Shown: positions 24,065-32,806 of the stretch, one piece after another
Position numbering within the stretch: position 1 is the first letter of the stretch
How the letters are laid out: the number at the start of each line of letters is the position of its first letter
Assembly: GCF_964222135.1 (NCBI RefSeq)
Contig: NZ_CAXQBR010000094.1
Location: 62,001-126,000, forward strand
Reading direction: 5' to 3'
DNA length: 64,000 bases
From: Euzebya sp.
GTDB lineage: Bacteria; Actinomycetota; Nitriliruptoria; Euzebyales; Euzebyaceae
The notes under the pieces: generated by a model
Seen by the model: only the letters and a program-made list of their open reading frames with translations
The model's database searches: none
Told to the model about the DNA's origin: nothing
Position numbers and translations under genes: made by a program

Positions 24065-27000
24065 ATGAGCGACATCGAGTCCCGCGTCGACCAGGCCTTC
24101 GCGAACGCCGTCTCGTCCCAGCTCGACGAGCAGCGCGAGATCCGCCGACTCGTCGCCCGCGTCGACGAGAGCCTCGTCGCGCTGTCCGACGGGCTCGTGG
24201 ACCTGTCGGGCGAGGTGCGCGGGACCGCCCAGCAGCTCGTCACCCCCGACGCGCTCGACGACGTCCGCAGCGACCTCGGGCAGGCGATCGGCCGGCTCGA
24301 CCGCCACGTCGAGGAGCTGGGTGAGAACCTCGGCGGCCTCGCCGCCCTCGACGGCATCACCGAGGCCATCGCCGGGACGCGGGGAGAGCTCGTGCAGGCG
24401 CTCGCGGACCTCCAGCGGGACACCGCGCCGGTGGCCGAGGCCGTCGCCGGCACCCGCCAGGACGTCCTCCGCGCCCTGGACCGGCTCGGCGAGGCGATCA
24501 CGGCCACCCAGGACGAGGGCTGGCGGCAGGCGGTCGACCGGCTGGAATCCGTCGTGGTCGACCTCGAGCGCGCGCAGGCCGCCCAGGTCGATGTGTCGGC
24601 GGAGGCGGTGCGACGGCTCCGCGAGGACGCCGGCGCCGCCCTGCAGGGCCTCGCCGACGCCAGCCGGCAGGACCTGGAGGAGCTGCGCGACCGGGCGGGT
24701 CAGCGCCTCGCGGACCGCATCGACGAGATCGCCCGCCAGGTCGTCGACACGTCGGCCGATGCCAGCCGCCAGCTCGGCGAGTCCCTCGCCACCCGGACCG
24801 CGGACCTGACCGACGCCGTCACCGACGCGGTCACGGGCGCCGTCGACCGGCTCGACGAGGCAGCCGGCCGCCGGGACACCGCCGTCGCCGCGATCGAGGA
24901 GGCCGCCGCCCGCGCAGCCGAGCAGGCGGTGCAGGCCGTCGCCCAGCAGGCCGGACGGGCGGTCGCCGAGGGCACCGAGGGGCTGGCCGCCCGCCTCGCC
25001 GAGATCGCGGCCGCAGCAGCAGCGGACGCCGCGGCCCAGGCCGCCGAGGCCATCGAGCGGGCGCAGGCCGCGCACCTCGACACCGTCGCCGCGTCGTCGG
25101 TCGACGCCGCCCGGGCCCAGCTCGACGCCGTCGGGCAGGAGGCCGCCGCCCGGCTGGCCGAGATCGTCGACCGGGTCGGCGAGCGGGACCACGAACTGTC
25201 GTCCCTCGCGGACCGCCTGCAGGCCATCCTGGGCGGCCTGCGGCCGCAGCTGCGCGCGACGGCGGAGGACCTCACGGCGCAGATCAGCGCGCTGCAGGCC
25301 GACGGCGAGCGGCAGTCCCAGGTCCTCGGCGAGATCGCCGAGCAGATCGCCCGGGTCGTCGGCGACAGCGCCGCGGAGACCCGCCGGACCCTGGCCGAGG
25401 CGGTCGAGTCGCTCAGCAGCGTCCAGGCGGACGGGGTCGCCGAGATGACCCGCGCGACCGCCGCGATCAGCGAGGTCGCGCGCTCGCTCGAACCCACGAT
25501 CACCGCCGCCACCGCCGAGCTCCGGACGTCCCTCGAGGACCTCACGCGCGACGACCGCGCCCAGGTCGAGCAGGCGCTCGCCGCGCTGGCCGACGCATCC
25601 AGCGCCGCCCGCGAGGACGTCCTCGACGCCGTGGGACGTGCGACGGCTCGGCTGTCGGATGCCCAGACCCAGGGCATCGACCGCCTGACGGTCGTGACCA
25701 AGGACCTGGCCGGCCTGCCCGAGGAGATCCGTCCCGCGGTCCTCGAGGCCGTGGAGCAGCTGCGGGCCGGGGTCGCCCGGGGGGTGGAGGAGCTGCAGGC
25801 CGCGTCGGCGACGGCCGTCGGCCAGCTGGAGCCATCCATCGAGGCGTCGGTCGTCGGCCTGCGCGATGCGGTGCTGGCCGCGACGGAGGCCGACCGGGCG
25901 CGGACCGCCGACGCGGTGGCGGACCTCACCCGCACCGCCGAGGAGGCCGCGGCGGGCGTCCGCCGCGCCGCCGAGGAGGCGGCGCAGCGGGTCGCCGCGG
26001 CAGAGTCGGAGGGCGTGGCGGCGCTCGAGGCGACCACCGCGCAGCTGGGCGAGCTGGCCACGACCGTCCCCGGGCTGGTCGACCGCGCGGTCGAGACGAT
26101 CACACCCCAGCTGACGTCTCTGGTCGGGGAGTTCCGCGAGTCCCTGATGACCGAGGTCGAGGGGGACCGGACGCGGGCTGCCGAGGCGGCGGCGGAGATG
26201 TCGCGGGCGGCGGGGGAGATGACCGGCATCGCCGAGTCCTTCCGCGACACGGGCCGCAGCTTCCTACCGTCGGCCAAGGCACTGGTCACCCAGCTCTCGA
26301 GCGCCGTCGAGCAGGCCGCCGAGCAGAGCAGCGGCGTCGCCGGCGACGTGGCCGCGGAGGCACGGGACCTGCTGCTGCAGGCCGTCGAGCAGGTCCGCGC
26401 GGACCTCGCCGCGCAGGTGGACACGACCGCCCAGACGCTGGAGCGGGCCACAGCGGCCGCGCGTGACTCCGCATCCCGCGGCGTCGACGAGCTGCGCCAG
26501 GCCGCAGAGGCCCTCGGCGCGGTCAGCACCCAGCTCGAGCCCGGCGTCGCGGCCATCGTCGACCGGCTGCGCGAGGACCTGATCGCCGAAGCCGCCACGG
26601 CGCGCGACCGCACCGAGGAGTCCCTCGCCGAGCTCCGCTCCCAGCTGGTCACCGACGCCGCGGCCGAGCGCGCCCGGGTCGAGTCCGGCCTGGCGGAGCT
26701 GACCGGTGCCGTCCGCGAGGCCGTCGCCGCGCTGGCCGAGGAGGCCGGCACGACCCGCGGCGCCACCGAGTCCCTCGTCGACCGGATCGAGGCGAGCGGG
26801 CGGGAAGCCGCCGCCGGCCTCGGCGAGCACGTCGCGGGCGCCACCGGCCGCATCGACGAGGCCACCGGACGCATCGAGGCGGCCCTCGACCGCATCGACG
26901 CCGCGGGGAGCGGGCTGGTCGCCGCGCTCCGCGAGCAGGTCGCCGAGGCCGGTCGGACCGCCGCGGAGCAGTTGTCCGCGGACGTCGAGGTCACCCGCAC

Positions 27001-29050
27001 CCGGCTGACCGGGGTGCACGAGGGCCTCGGCGAGCAGGTCGGCGAGCTGGTGACCGTGACCGCCGAGCAGATCAGCGCGCTGATCGACCGCACGCGCGCG
27101 GACCTCGAGGCCCAGGTCGGCGAGGCGCGCGAGATGACCGGCCAGGACGTCGAGCGGCGCGAGCGCGCGGTCAGCCGGGTGGAGCAGACCGCCCGAGCCG
27201 TGGTCGCGGAGATCGCCGAGCTCATCGAACGGGCCGAGCGGGCGGTCGACGCCCGGTTGACGGTCTCCGCCGCCGGCGCCGACGACGCCGCCACGCGCAT
27301 GACCGAGACCGCGGAGGGGGTCGCCGAGCGCCTCGAGGCCCAGCTCGCCGGGTTCCGCGCCGAGGTCGAGGCCGCCACCGCGACGGTGCAGGCGACCGTG
27401 GCCGAGCGGACCGCGGGGCTGACCGAGCGCCTCGACGCCGCCACGGCGCTCGAGGCCGAGACCGTCCAGCGCGGCGCCGCGCGCGTGGCAGCCGGGACCT
27501 CCCGGCTGACCGCCGAGCGCGGCCGCACCCGCGACGCGCGGCGCGAGGCGGTCGCCGGAGGCGACGAGGCCGGCCGCGCCCAGCTCGCCCGCCTCGAGAC
27601 CGAGGTCGAGCGGTTGCTCTCCGGCGTGGACCAGCGGATCTCCCAGGTCGCTGACGCCCTCACCGAGGCGCAGTCCGGGACGCGTGCCGCCGAGGTGGCC
27701 CAGGGCGCGCAGCTCGAGCAGCTCGGCGTCGACGTCCGCGCGCACGTCAGCGAGCAGCTCGAGACCGTCCGCGCCGCCCTGGCCGGGCAGGTCGCCGCGC
27801 TCGCCGACCGGGAGGTGACCGGCGGGGAGCAGGTCACGACGGTGGTCGGGGGGCTCCAGGCGTCCCTCGAGTCCCAGGCCGCCCAGCTCGCCGAGCTGGT
27901 CGCCGAGCTGCGGAGCGCCGTCGTCGACGCCGTCGCAGACGACCGGCGCCACCGCGACGCGGGCCTCCAGGAGCTGAACGGCCTGGTCGACGCCGTGCGG
28001 ACCGAGCTCGCCGACGCGGTGCAGGGGGTCGCCGCCGCGGCGGCCCAACCGCCGGACGTCGGCGCCCTGGTGGAGGGCGCGGTGGCCGAGCAGGTCGACC
28101 GGGCCGTCCAGCGGCTGGGTCTCGCGGCCGAGGAGCGGGTGCAGCAGGTCGTCGACCAGATCGTCGCGGCGGCCGAGCGGATCGATGCCGTCAGCGCCGA
28201 CCAGGTCGTCAGGGCCGACCGGACCGAGGCGGCGCTCGCCGATCTGCGGGCCGGCATGCGGGCGGATGCCGACGCGGTCCTCGACGCCCTCGCCCAGCGC
28301 GCGGACTCGGTGCTCGACGGCGTCGGCGACCAGGCCGACTCGGTCCTGACGGGGTTGTCCGACGCCGAGCGCGCGCTCCGCGCCTCCCTCAGCGACGCGT
28401 TCCAGCAGGTGCAGACCGACAGCCTCAGCCGCCTCGACGAGGCGACGTCCCGGCTGATCGCCCTCGGTCCCCGCCTCGAGCGCCAGACCTCTGGACGCGT
28501 CGACGAGGTGGTGCGCCAGGTCGTCGATGCCGTCGCCGACCTCACCGGCGCCGTCTCCGCCGTCGAGCGGCTCGACGGGCGCGTCGAGGACGCCGTGGGC
28601 CGGGCGATCGCCGAGGCACGCCGCAGCGCCACCGAACGGCTCCCCGCGGCCGGTGACGGCAGCGGCGCAGCCGACCCCGCCGCGGTCCGGGAGCTCCGGG
28701 ATCGCTTCGAGTCCCTCGAGATGACGCTCATGCAGCACGTCATCGACCTGCGCGAGGGCACCCACCAGACCGAGTCGGTGCTCGAGGAGCTGTCGCGCCA
28801 GCTCAGCTCGCTCCTCGCCCGGGACGAGGCGCGGCGCCACCGCTGGGCCAGCCCGCAGCGGGGCGCCGCCGCGGGACCCGAGGCGGTGGCGCCGCCGCCC
28901 CCGCCGGCACGGACCGCCGTCGAGGCGCCGGAGGACGCGGTCGTCACCCCGCGCTCGCTGGGCAACGTGTGCCCCGACTGCGGCTTCGTGGCGAAGACGC
29001 CGCCGGGGTTGGCCGCGCACCGCCGCACCTGCCCGGGCCGCCGCTCCTGA
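24065..29050 (+). CDS. Giant coiled-coil protein with C-terminal C2HC zinc-finger motif
   Basis: This 1,661-residue protein has no signal peptide and no membrane helix. Almost the whole chain (about 15-1580) is Ala, Glu, Arg, Asp, Gln, Thr and Val rich, with heptad-like phrases such as RIDEATGRIEAALDRIDAAG. This predicts a very long helical rod or a set of amphipathic helices, like apolipoprotein or chemoreceptor-type repeats. After a short Pro-rich linker it ends with CPDCGFVAKTPPGLAAHRRT and Cys1656: Cys1636, Cys1639, His1652 and Cys1656 would bind zinc. I recognise no named family. Scy/FilP-type polar scaffolds of actinobacteria are a functional analogy only. It lies directly after wzm-wzt-GT2, so a scaffold for polymer synthesis or polar export is a plausible guess. 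Confidence 0.8.
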   Translation: MSDIESRVDQAFANAVSSQLDEQREIRRLVARVDESLVALSDGLVDLSGEVRGTAQQLVTPDALDDVRSDLGQAIGRLDRHVEELGENLGGLAALDGITEAIAGTRGELVQALADLQRDTAPVAEAVAGTRQDVLRALDRLGEAITATQDEGWRQAVDRLESVVVDLERAQAAQVDVSAEAVRRLREDAGAALQGLADASRQDLEELRDRAGQRLADRIDEIARQVVDTSADASRQLGESLATRTADLTDAVTDAVTGAVDRLDEAAGRRDTAVAAIEEAAARAAEQAVQAVAQQAGRAVAEGTEGLAARLAEIAAAAAADAAAQAAEAIERAQAAHLDTVAASSVDAARAQLDAVGQEAAARLAEIVDRVGERDHELSSLADRLQAILGGLRPQLRATAEDLTAQISALQADGERQSQVLGEIAEQIARVVGDSAAETRRTLAEAVESLSSVQADGVAEMTRATAAISEVARSLEPTITAATAELRTSLEDLTRDDRAQVEQALAALADASSAAREDVLDAVGRATARLSDAQTQGIDRLTVVTKDLAGLPEEIRPAVLEAVEQLRAGVARGVEELQAASATAVGQLEPSIEASVVGLRDAVLAATEADRARTADAVADLTRTAEEAAAGVRRAAEEAAQRVAAAESEGVAALEATTAQLGELATTVPGLVDRAVETITPQLTSLVGEFRESLMTEVEGDRTRAAEAAAEMSRAAGEMTGIAESFRDTGRSFLPSAKALVTQLSSAVEQAAEQSSGVAGDVAAEARDLLLQAVEQVRADLAAQVDTTAQTLERATAAARDSASRGVDELRQAAEALGAVSTQLEPGVAAIVDRLREDLIAEAATARDRTEESLAELRSQLVTDAAAERARVESGLAELTGAVREAVAALAEEAGTTRGATESLVDRIEASGREAAAGLGEHVAGATGRIDEATGRIEAALDRIDAAGSGLVAALREQVAEAGRTAAEQLSADVEVTRTRLTGVHEGLGEQVGELVTVTAEQISALIDRTRADLEAQVGEAREMTGQDVERRERAVSRVEQTARAVVAEIAELIERAERAVDARLTVSAAGADDAATRMTETAEGVAERLEAQLAGFRAEVEAATATVQATVAERTAGLTERLDAATALEAETVQRGAARVAAGTSRLTAERGRTRDARREAVAGGDEAGRAQLARLETEVERLLSGVDQRISQVADALTEAQSGTRAAEVAQGAQLEQLGVDVRAHVSEQLETVRAALAGQVAALADREVTGGEQVTTVVGGLQASLESQAAQLAELVAELRSAVVDAVADDRRHRDAGLQELNGLVDAVRTELADAVQGVAAAAAQPPDVGALVEGAVAEQVDRAVQRLGLAAEERVQQVVDQIVAAAERIDAVSADQVVRADRTEAALADLRAGMRADADAVLDALAQRADSVLDGVGDQADSVLTGLSDAERALRASLSDAFQQVQTDSLSRLDEATSRLIALGPRLERQTSGRVDEVVRQVVDAVADLTGAVSAVERLDGRVEDAVGRAIAEARRSATERLPAAGDGSGAADPAAVRELRDRFESLEMTLMQHVIDLREGTHQTESVLEELSRQLSSLLARDEARRHRWASPQRGAAAGPEAVAPPPPPARTAVEAPEDAVVTPRSLGNVCPDCGFVAKTPPGLAAHRRTCPGRRS

Positions 29051-29063
29051 CCGGGGGAACCGA

Positions 29064-29088
29064 CCCGGTGCCGCCCGGCGGCACCGGG
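29064..29088 (+). terminator. Strong hairpin after the coiled-coil gene
   Basis: CCCGGTGCCG (29064-29073) pairs perfectly with CGGCACCGGG (29079-29088) around a five-base loop. It starts 14 bases after the stop codon. There is no long T-tract. Confidence 0.65.
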
Positions 29089-29161
29089 GTTCGACCGTGT
29101 CGCCGAACCCGCCGAGAGCGCCGCCGACCACCCCGCCTACCACACCCGAACCCGATCGGGG

Positions 29162-29190
29162 TTGACGTTCCACCACCTTTCGCCGAGAAT
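29162..29190 (+). promoter_or_regulatory. Putative whiB promoter
   Basis: TTGACG (29162-29167) and GAGAAT (29185-29190) are separated by 17 bases, which fits the housekeeping sigma factor. Transcription would start near 29197, inside the following dyad. Confidence 0.5.
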
Positions 29191-29196
29191 CGCAGT

Positions 29197-29210
29197 CGTG
29201 TAGTTACACG
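29197..29210. promoter_or_regulatory. Perfect inverted repeat at the expected whiB transcription start
   Basis: CGTGTA and TACACG flank a GT spacer. The dyad covers the predicted +1 region, a classic repressor position. It is unusually AT-rich for this genome. Confidence 0.5.
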
Positions 29211-29264
29211 TCTGTGGCACGCCGCGGACGCTGGTGGACGCGACCGACGACCGAGAGGCAGGAC

Positions 29265-29498
29265 ATGATCGGCATCGAGCAGCTGCCGTGGGCCGACCGT
29301 GCGAAGTGCCTGCAGGCCGAGCCCGACACCTTCTTCCCCGAGAAGGGCGGGTCGACGAGGGAGGCCAAGCGAATCTGCTCCATGTGCGAGGTGCGCGCCG
29401 AGTGCCTGGAGTACGCCCTGGCCAACGAGGAGCGCTTCGGGATCTGGGGGGGCATGAGCGAGCGGGAGCGGCGCAAGCTGAAGCGACTGGCCTCTTGA
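29265..29498 (+). CDS. WhiB-family iron-sulfur regulator (WhiB2/WhmD-like by neighbourhood)
   Basis: This 77-residue protein has the four WhiB cysteines (15, 38, 41, 47) in a C-x22-C-x2-C-x5-C pattern that would hold a 4Fe-4S cluster. The turn GIWGGMSERERR and a basic C-terminal stretch (KLKR) follow. WhiB proteins bind the main sigma factor and tune transcription. The neighbours (large GT2, DUF5719, DUF3499, phosphomannomutase) match the whiB2/whmD locus of mycobacteria and streptomycetes, where the regulator is linked to cell division. I prefer ATG 29265, with a GAGGC-type ribosome site, over an in-frame GTG at 29214. Confidence 0.93.
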   Translation: MIGIEQLPWADRAKCLQAEPDTFFPEKGGSTREAKRICSMCEVRAECLEYALANEERFGIWGGMSERERRKLKRLAS

Positions 29499-29587
29499 CC
29501 ATGCGGACGGGGAGCTGATGTGCGGCGTGCCTCGTTAGGCTTCGCCCCCATCGCCGGGATCCCCTGACCCCGATCCCACTTCCCCCG

Positions 29588-32500
29588 ATGTCCTCACCAC
29601 CCCCCGCCCCCTACGCCCCCGACGCGGCGGCGCCGACGACCCCGCCGCGCGTGCTGGCCATCCTGGTCAGCCGCGACGGCGAGGAGTCCGTGGCCGCCGC
29701 GCTGCGGACCCTGGCCGCCCAGCGCTACCCGCGCCTCGACGTCGTCGCCGTCGACAACGCCTCGACCGACCGGACCGCCGACGTCCTGACCAGGCGCCTC
29801 GGCGCCGAGCGGGTCATCCGCTCGGAGCGGAACGTCGGCTTCGGGCGCGCGATCGCCCTCGCCCTCCGCTCCGAGGCCGTCGCCGAGGACGTGGACTACG
29901 TCCTGTGCGTCCACGACGACCTGGCCCTGATGCCCGACGCGGTGCAGTGGCTCGTCGACGCGATGGAGACCGACCCGACGCTGTCCGTCGTCGGTCCCAA
30001 GCTGCGCGAGTGGGACGAGGAGCCGCTGCTCCAGCAGGTCGGGATGAGCGCCGACGTCTTCCTGCGGGCCGAGTCGCAGCTCGACCCCGGCGAGCTCGAC
30101 CAGGGCCAGCAGGACGGCCGCGGCGACGTCCTGTACGTGTCGACCGCCGGCATGCTGGTCCGCCGCGAGGTCTTCGCCCGCCTCGGCGGCTTCGACGCCC
30201 GCTTCGACGCGTTCCGCGACGACCTGGACCTCTGCTGGCGCGTGTGGATCGCCGGCCGCCGGGTCGCCGTGGTCCCGGCCGCCGTCGGCTACCACGTCGG
30301 CGCGGCCGCGAGCGGCGCACGCCCGGACCTCGACCTGGCCGAGTCCCGCTACCGCACCGAGCGCCACGCGATCGCCTCGATGCTGAAGAACTACTCGGGA
30401 CGGCGGCTCGCGTGGGTGCTGCCCCTCAGCGCGCTGGTGAACCTCGCCCGCATGGTCGCGCTGGTGATCGCGCGGCGCTTCGGCGAGGCCTTCGCCGTGG
30501 TCCGCGCCTACGCCTGGAACCTCGGGCAGCTGCCGGGGACCCTCCGGCGCCGACGGGTCGTGCAGGCCACGCGGCGCCTGCCCGACAGCCGCCTCTCCGC
30601 GCTGTTCACGCCCGGTCTGCCGCGGCTGCGCCAGTACGCGGACTCCCTCCTCGAATCCCTGGCCGGTGGCAGCACGCGCGCGCTGGTCGACGCCGAGGAC
30701 GTCTCGAGGGTCGGGGTGGACCCGCTGGCGGACCAGCCGATCCAGCGGTTCCTCCGCGACCGCCCCCTCGTGCTGCTCGGCGTGCCCCTGCTGATCGCGT
30801 TCGCGCTGTCGGTGACCGGCTTCCTCGACTCCGGCGCGATCGTCGGCGGCGAGGTCGCCCCCTGGCCGGACTCCCCGATGGCGTTCCTGTCGAGCTACCT
30901 CAGCGGGTGGAGCGGCGATCCGCTCGCCTCCGCCAGCGCGCCCTCGCCGATCCAGGCGGTGCTCGGCCTGCTGTCGGGCCTCCTCGCGGGCAGCGCGTGG
31001 CTGGCCCAGCGGGTGCTGGTCTTCGGGATCGTGCCCCTGGCGTTCACGACCACCCTCCGCGCCGGCCGGCTCGTGACCAACCAGCCCTGGCCGCGCGTCG
31101 TCGGCGCGGCCATCTACGTGCTCTCACCCGCGGTCCTCGGGACGCTGGCCGAGGGCCGGTACGGCCTGGCGATCGTGGCGGGCCTGCTGCCCGCGGTCGT
31201 CTCGCTGACCATCACCACCGTCGACCCCCGCACGGCCCCCGGGGTGGCGTGGCGGTCCACCGCGCTCCTCAGCCTGGCCGTCGTGCTGTCCCTCGGCGCG
31301 GATCCGATCGAGGGGCTGCTCGTCCCGGTGATCATCGTCGTCGCCCTGGTCGTCGCGGTGCTCCGGGGGTGGGTGCGCCCGTTCGTCCGCCTGGCCGTCG
31401 GCGCCGTCGGTGCGGTCCTGATCCTGTCCCCGTGGCTGGTCGACCTCGTGCGCGACGGCGGTCCCGGCGCGGGGACGCTCGCGTCCGGCGCGGGTGCGCC
31501 GGCCGTCGACATCCCGCTGTGGCGGGCGTTGACCGGCCAGCCGCAGATCGTCGACGGCCTCGATGGGGTGATCGGCTGGGGGATGGTCGCCATCCCCGCT
31601 GCGGTCCTCCTCGGCGCGCTCGTGGTCGGCATGCGCGCGCGGCCCCTCATCACCGCGTCGCTGGTCCTGCTGGTCGTCACCTCCGGCGGGCTGGCCTGGG
31701 CGACCGGCTACTACGACGTCCCCTTCGTCCACCCGCCCGCGCTCCTGCTGCCCGGCGCCGTCGGGCTGGCCGTGCTGGGGATGATCACCGCCCGGTGGTC
31801 GACGGAGACCCTCACGGCTGCCGACTTCGGCGTCGCCCAGGTCGGCACGGCCGTCGCCGGGATCGTGCTCGTCGGCGGGGTGGTGGCGGGCCTCGGCCTG
31901 CTGGCGAACGGCCCCTGGACCGAGCTCTCCCAGGACCCCCAGCTCGTCCCCGCGTTCATCGGGGCGGACGCCGAGCAGGTCGGGGAGTACCGGGTGCTGT
32001 TGGTCGACCGGGCCGAGGACGGCGCGGTCAGCTGGGAGGTCGTCGGCGACCAGGGACCGGTGATGACGTCGTTCGGGACGTTGCGGGACGCGGCGCTGAG
32101 CGACGTCATCGCCGACGCGCTCGCCCAGATCGACGAGGGGGTCAGCACCGAGGCGGCCGCGGTGCTCGGCGTGCTGAACGTCCGCTACGTCGTGCTGCTG
32201 ACCCCCGAGCCCGCCCTGCGAACGGCGCTCAGCCGACAGGTCGACCTCGAGCCGCTGCCCTCCACCGCCGCGGTCAGCTACCAGGTCCGGACGTGGCTGC
32301 CGCGCGCCGCGGTGATCGGCGAGCCCGCCGCCGGACGGCTGCTGGCCACCGGCGACCCGGGCCCGACCCGCGACGTCGACGTCCAGGCCCTCGACCCCCG
32401 GTCACCGAGCGCCTACGTCGGCCAGGTCGGTCCCGCCACGGGCGCGCTCGTCGTCAGCGAGGCCGGATCGTCGGCGTGGCGGGCCGTCGTGGGCGGGATG

Positions 32501-32806
32501 GACCTCGAGCGCGTCCTGGACGACCCGGTCAACGCCTACGCGGTCGCGGTCGACGAGCCCGTGACCGCCCAGGCCAGCGTGTCGACGGGCTTCGCCCTGC
32601 GCCGCCGGGTCGTGGTGGCCCTGCAGGTCCTCGTCGTCCTCGCGATCATCTCCCTGGCCGTCCGCCCGCCCGGCGCACGCGTCCGCCCGGAGCGCAGCAC
32701 CTCGCTGCCGACCGACCTGGTCGGCCTGGCCGACACGACCACCTCCTTCCCGCGGATCGACCCGGACGCCGCTCCGCCCGGCACCACCAGGGGAGGTGGG
32801 CCGTGA
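29588..32806 (+). CDS. Large GT2 glycosyltransferase with polytopic membrane C-terminus
   Basis: This 1,072-residue protein has a GT2 domain at about 20-270 (VLAILVSRDGEESVAAALRT, VDNASTDRTADVL, CVHDDLALMPDA, FRDDLDLCWRVWIAG). About a dozen membrane helices and extracytoplasmic loops follow, ending with a helix near 1015-1035. The combination occurs in actinobacteria beside whiB2 and DUF5719, probably in cell envelope glycan synthesis. The extracytoplasmic part suggests it also exports or further processes its product. A TAGGCT box 46 bases upstream is a possible promoter. Its stop overlaps the DUF5719 start by four bases. Confidence 0.88.
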   Translation: MSSPPPAPYAPDAAAPTTPPRVLAILVSRDGEESVAAALRTLAAQRYPRLDVVAVDNASTDRTADVLTRRLGAERVIRSERNVGFGRAIALALRSEAVAEDVDYVLCVHDDLALMPDAVQWLVDAMETDPTLSVVGPKLREWDEEPLLQQVGMSADVFLRAESQLDPGELDQGQQDGRGDVLYVSTAGMLVRREVFARLGGFDARFDAFRDDLDLCWRVWIAGRRVAVVPAAVGYHVGAAASGARPDLDLAESRYRTERHAIASMLKNYSGRRLAWVLPLSALVNLARMVALVIARRFGEAFAVVRAYAWNLGQLPGTLRRRRVVQATRRLPDSRLSALFTPGLPRLRQYADSLLESLAGGSTRALVDAEDVSRVGVDPLADQPIQRFLRDRPLVLLGVPLLIAFALSVTGFLDSGAIVGGEVAPWPDSPMAFLSSYLSGWSGDPLASASAPSPIQAVLGLLSGLLAGSAWLAQRVLVFGIVPLAFTTTLRAGRLVTNQPWPRVVGAAIYVLSPAVLGTLAEGRYGLAIVAGLLPAVVSLTITTVDPRTAPGVAWRSTALLSLAVVLSLGADPIEGLLVPVIIVVALVVAVLRGWVRPFVRLAVGAVGAVLILSPWLVDLVRDGGPGAGTLASGAGAPAVDIPLWRALTGQPQIVDGLDGVIGWGMVAIPAAVLLGALVVGMRARPLITASLVLLVVTSGGLAWATGYYDVPFVHPPALLLPGAVGLAVLGMITARWSTETLTAADFGVAQVGTAVAGIVLVGGVVAGLGLLANGPWTELSQDPQLVPAFIGADAEQVGEYRVLLVDRAEDGAVSWEVVGDQGPVMTSFGTLRDAALSDVIADALAQIDEGVSTEAAAVLGVLNVRYVVLLTPEPALRTALSRQVDLEPLPSTAAVSYQVRTWLPRAAVIGEPAAGRLLATGDPGPTRDVDVQALDPRSPSAYVGQVGPATGALVVSEAGSSAWRAVVGGMDLERVLDDPVNAYAVAVDEPVTAQASVSTGFALRRRVVVALQVLVVLAIISLAVRPPGARVRPERSTSLPTDLVGLADTTTSFPRIDPDAAPPGTTRGGGP

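Noticed and set aside
24700-29176. Very long minus-strand open frames opposite the coiled-coil gene
   Set aside because: High GC and a repeated codon pattern keep antisense frames open. The translations are Ser/Arg/Ala-rich without motifs.
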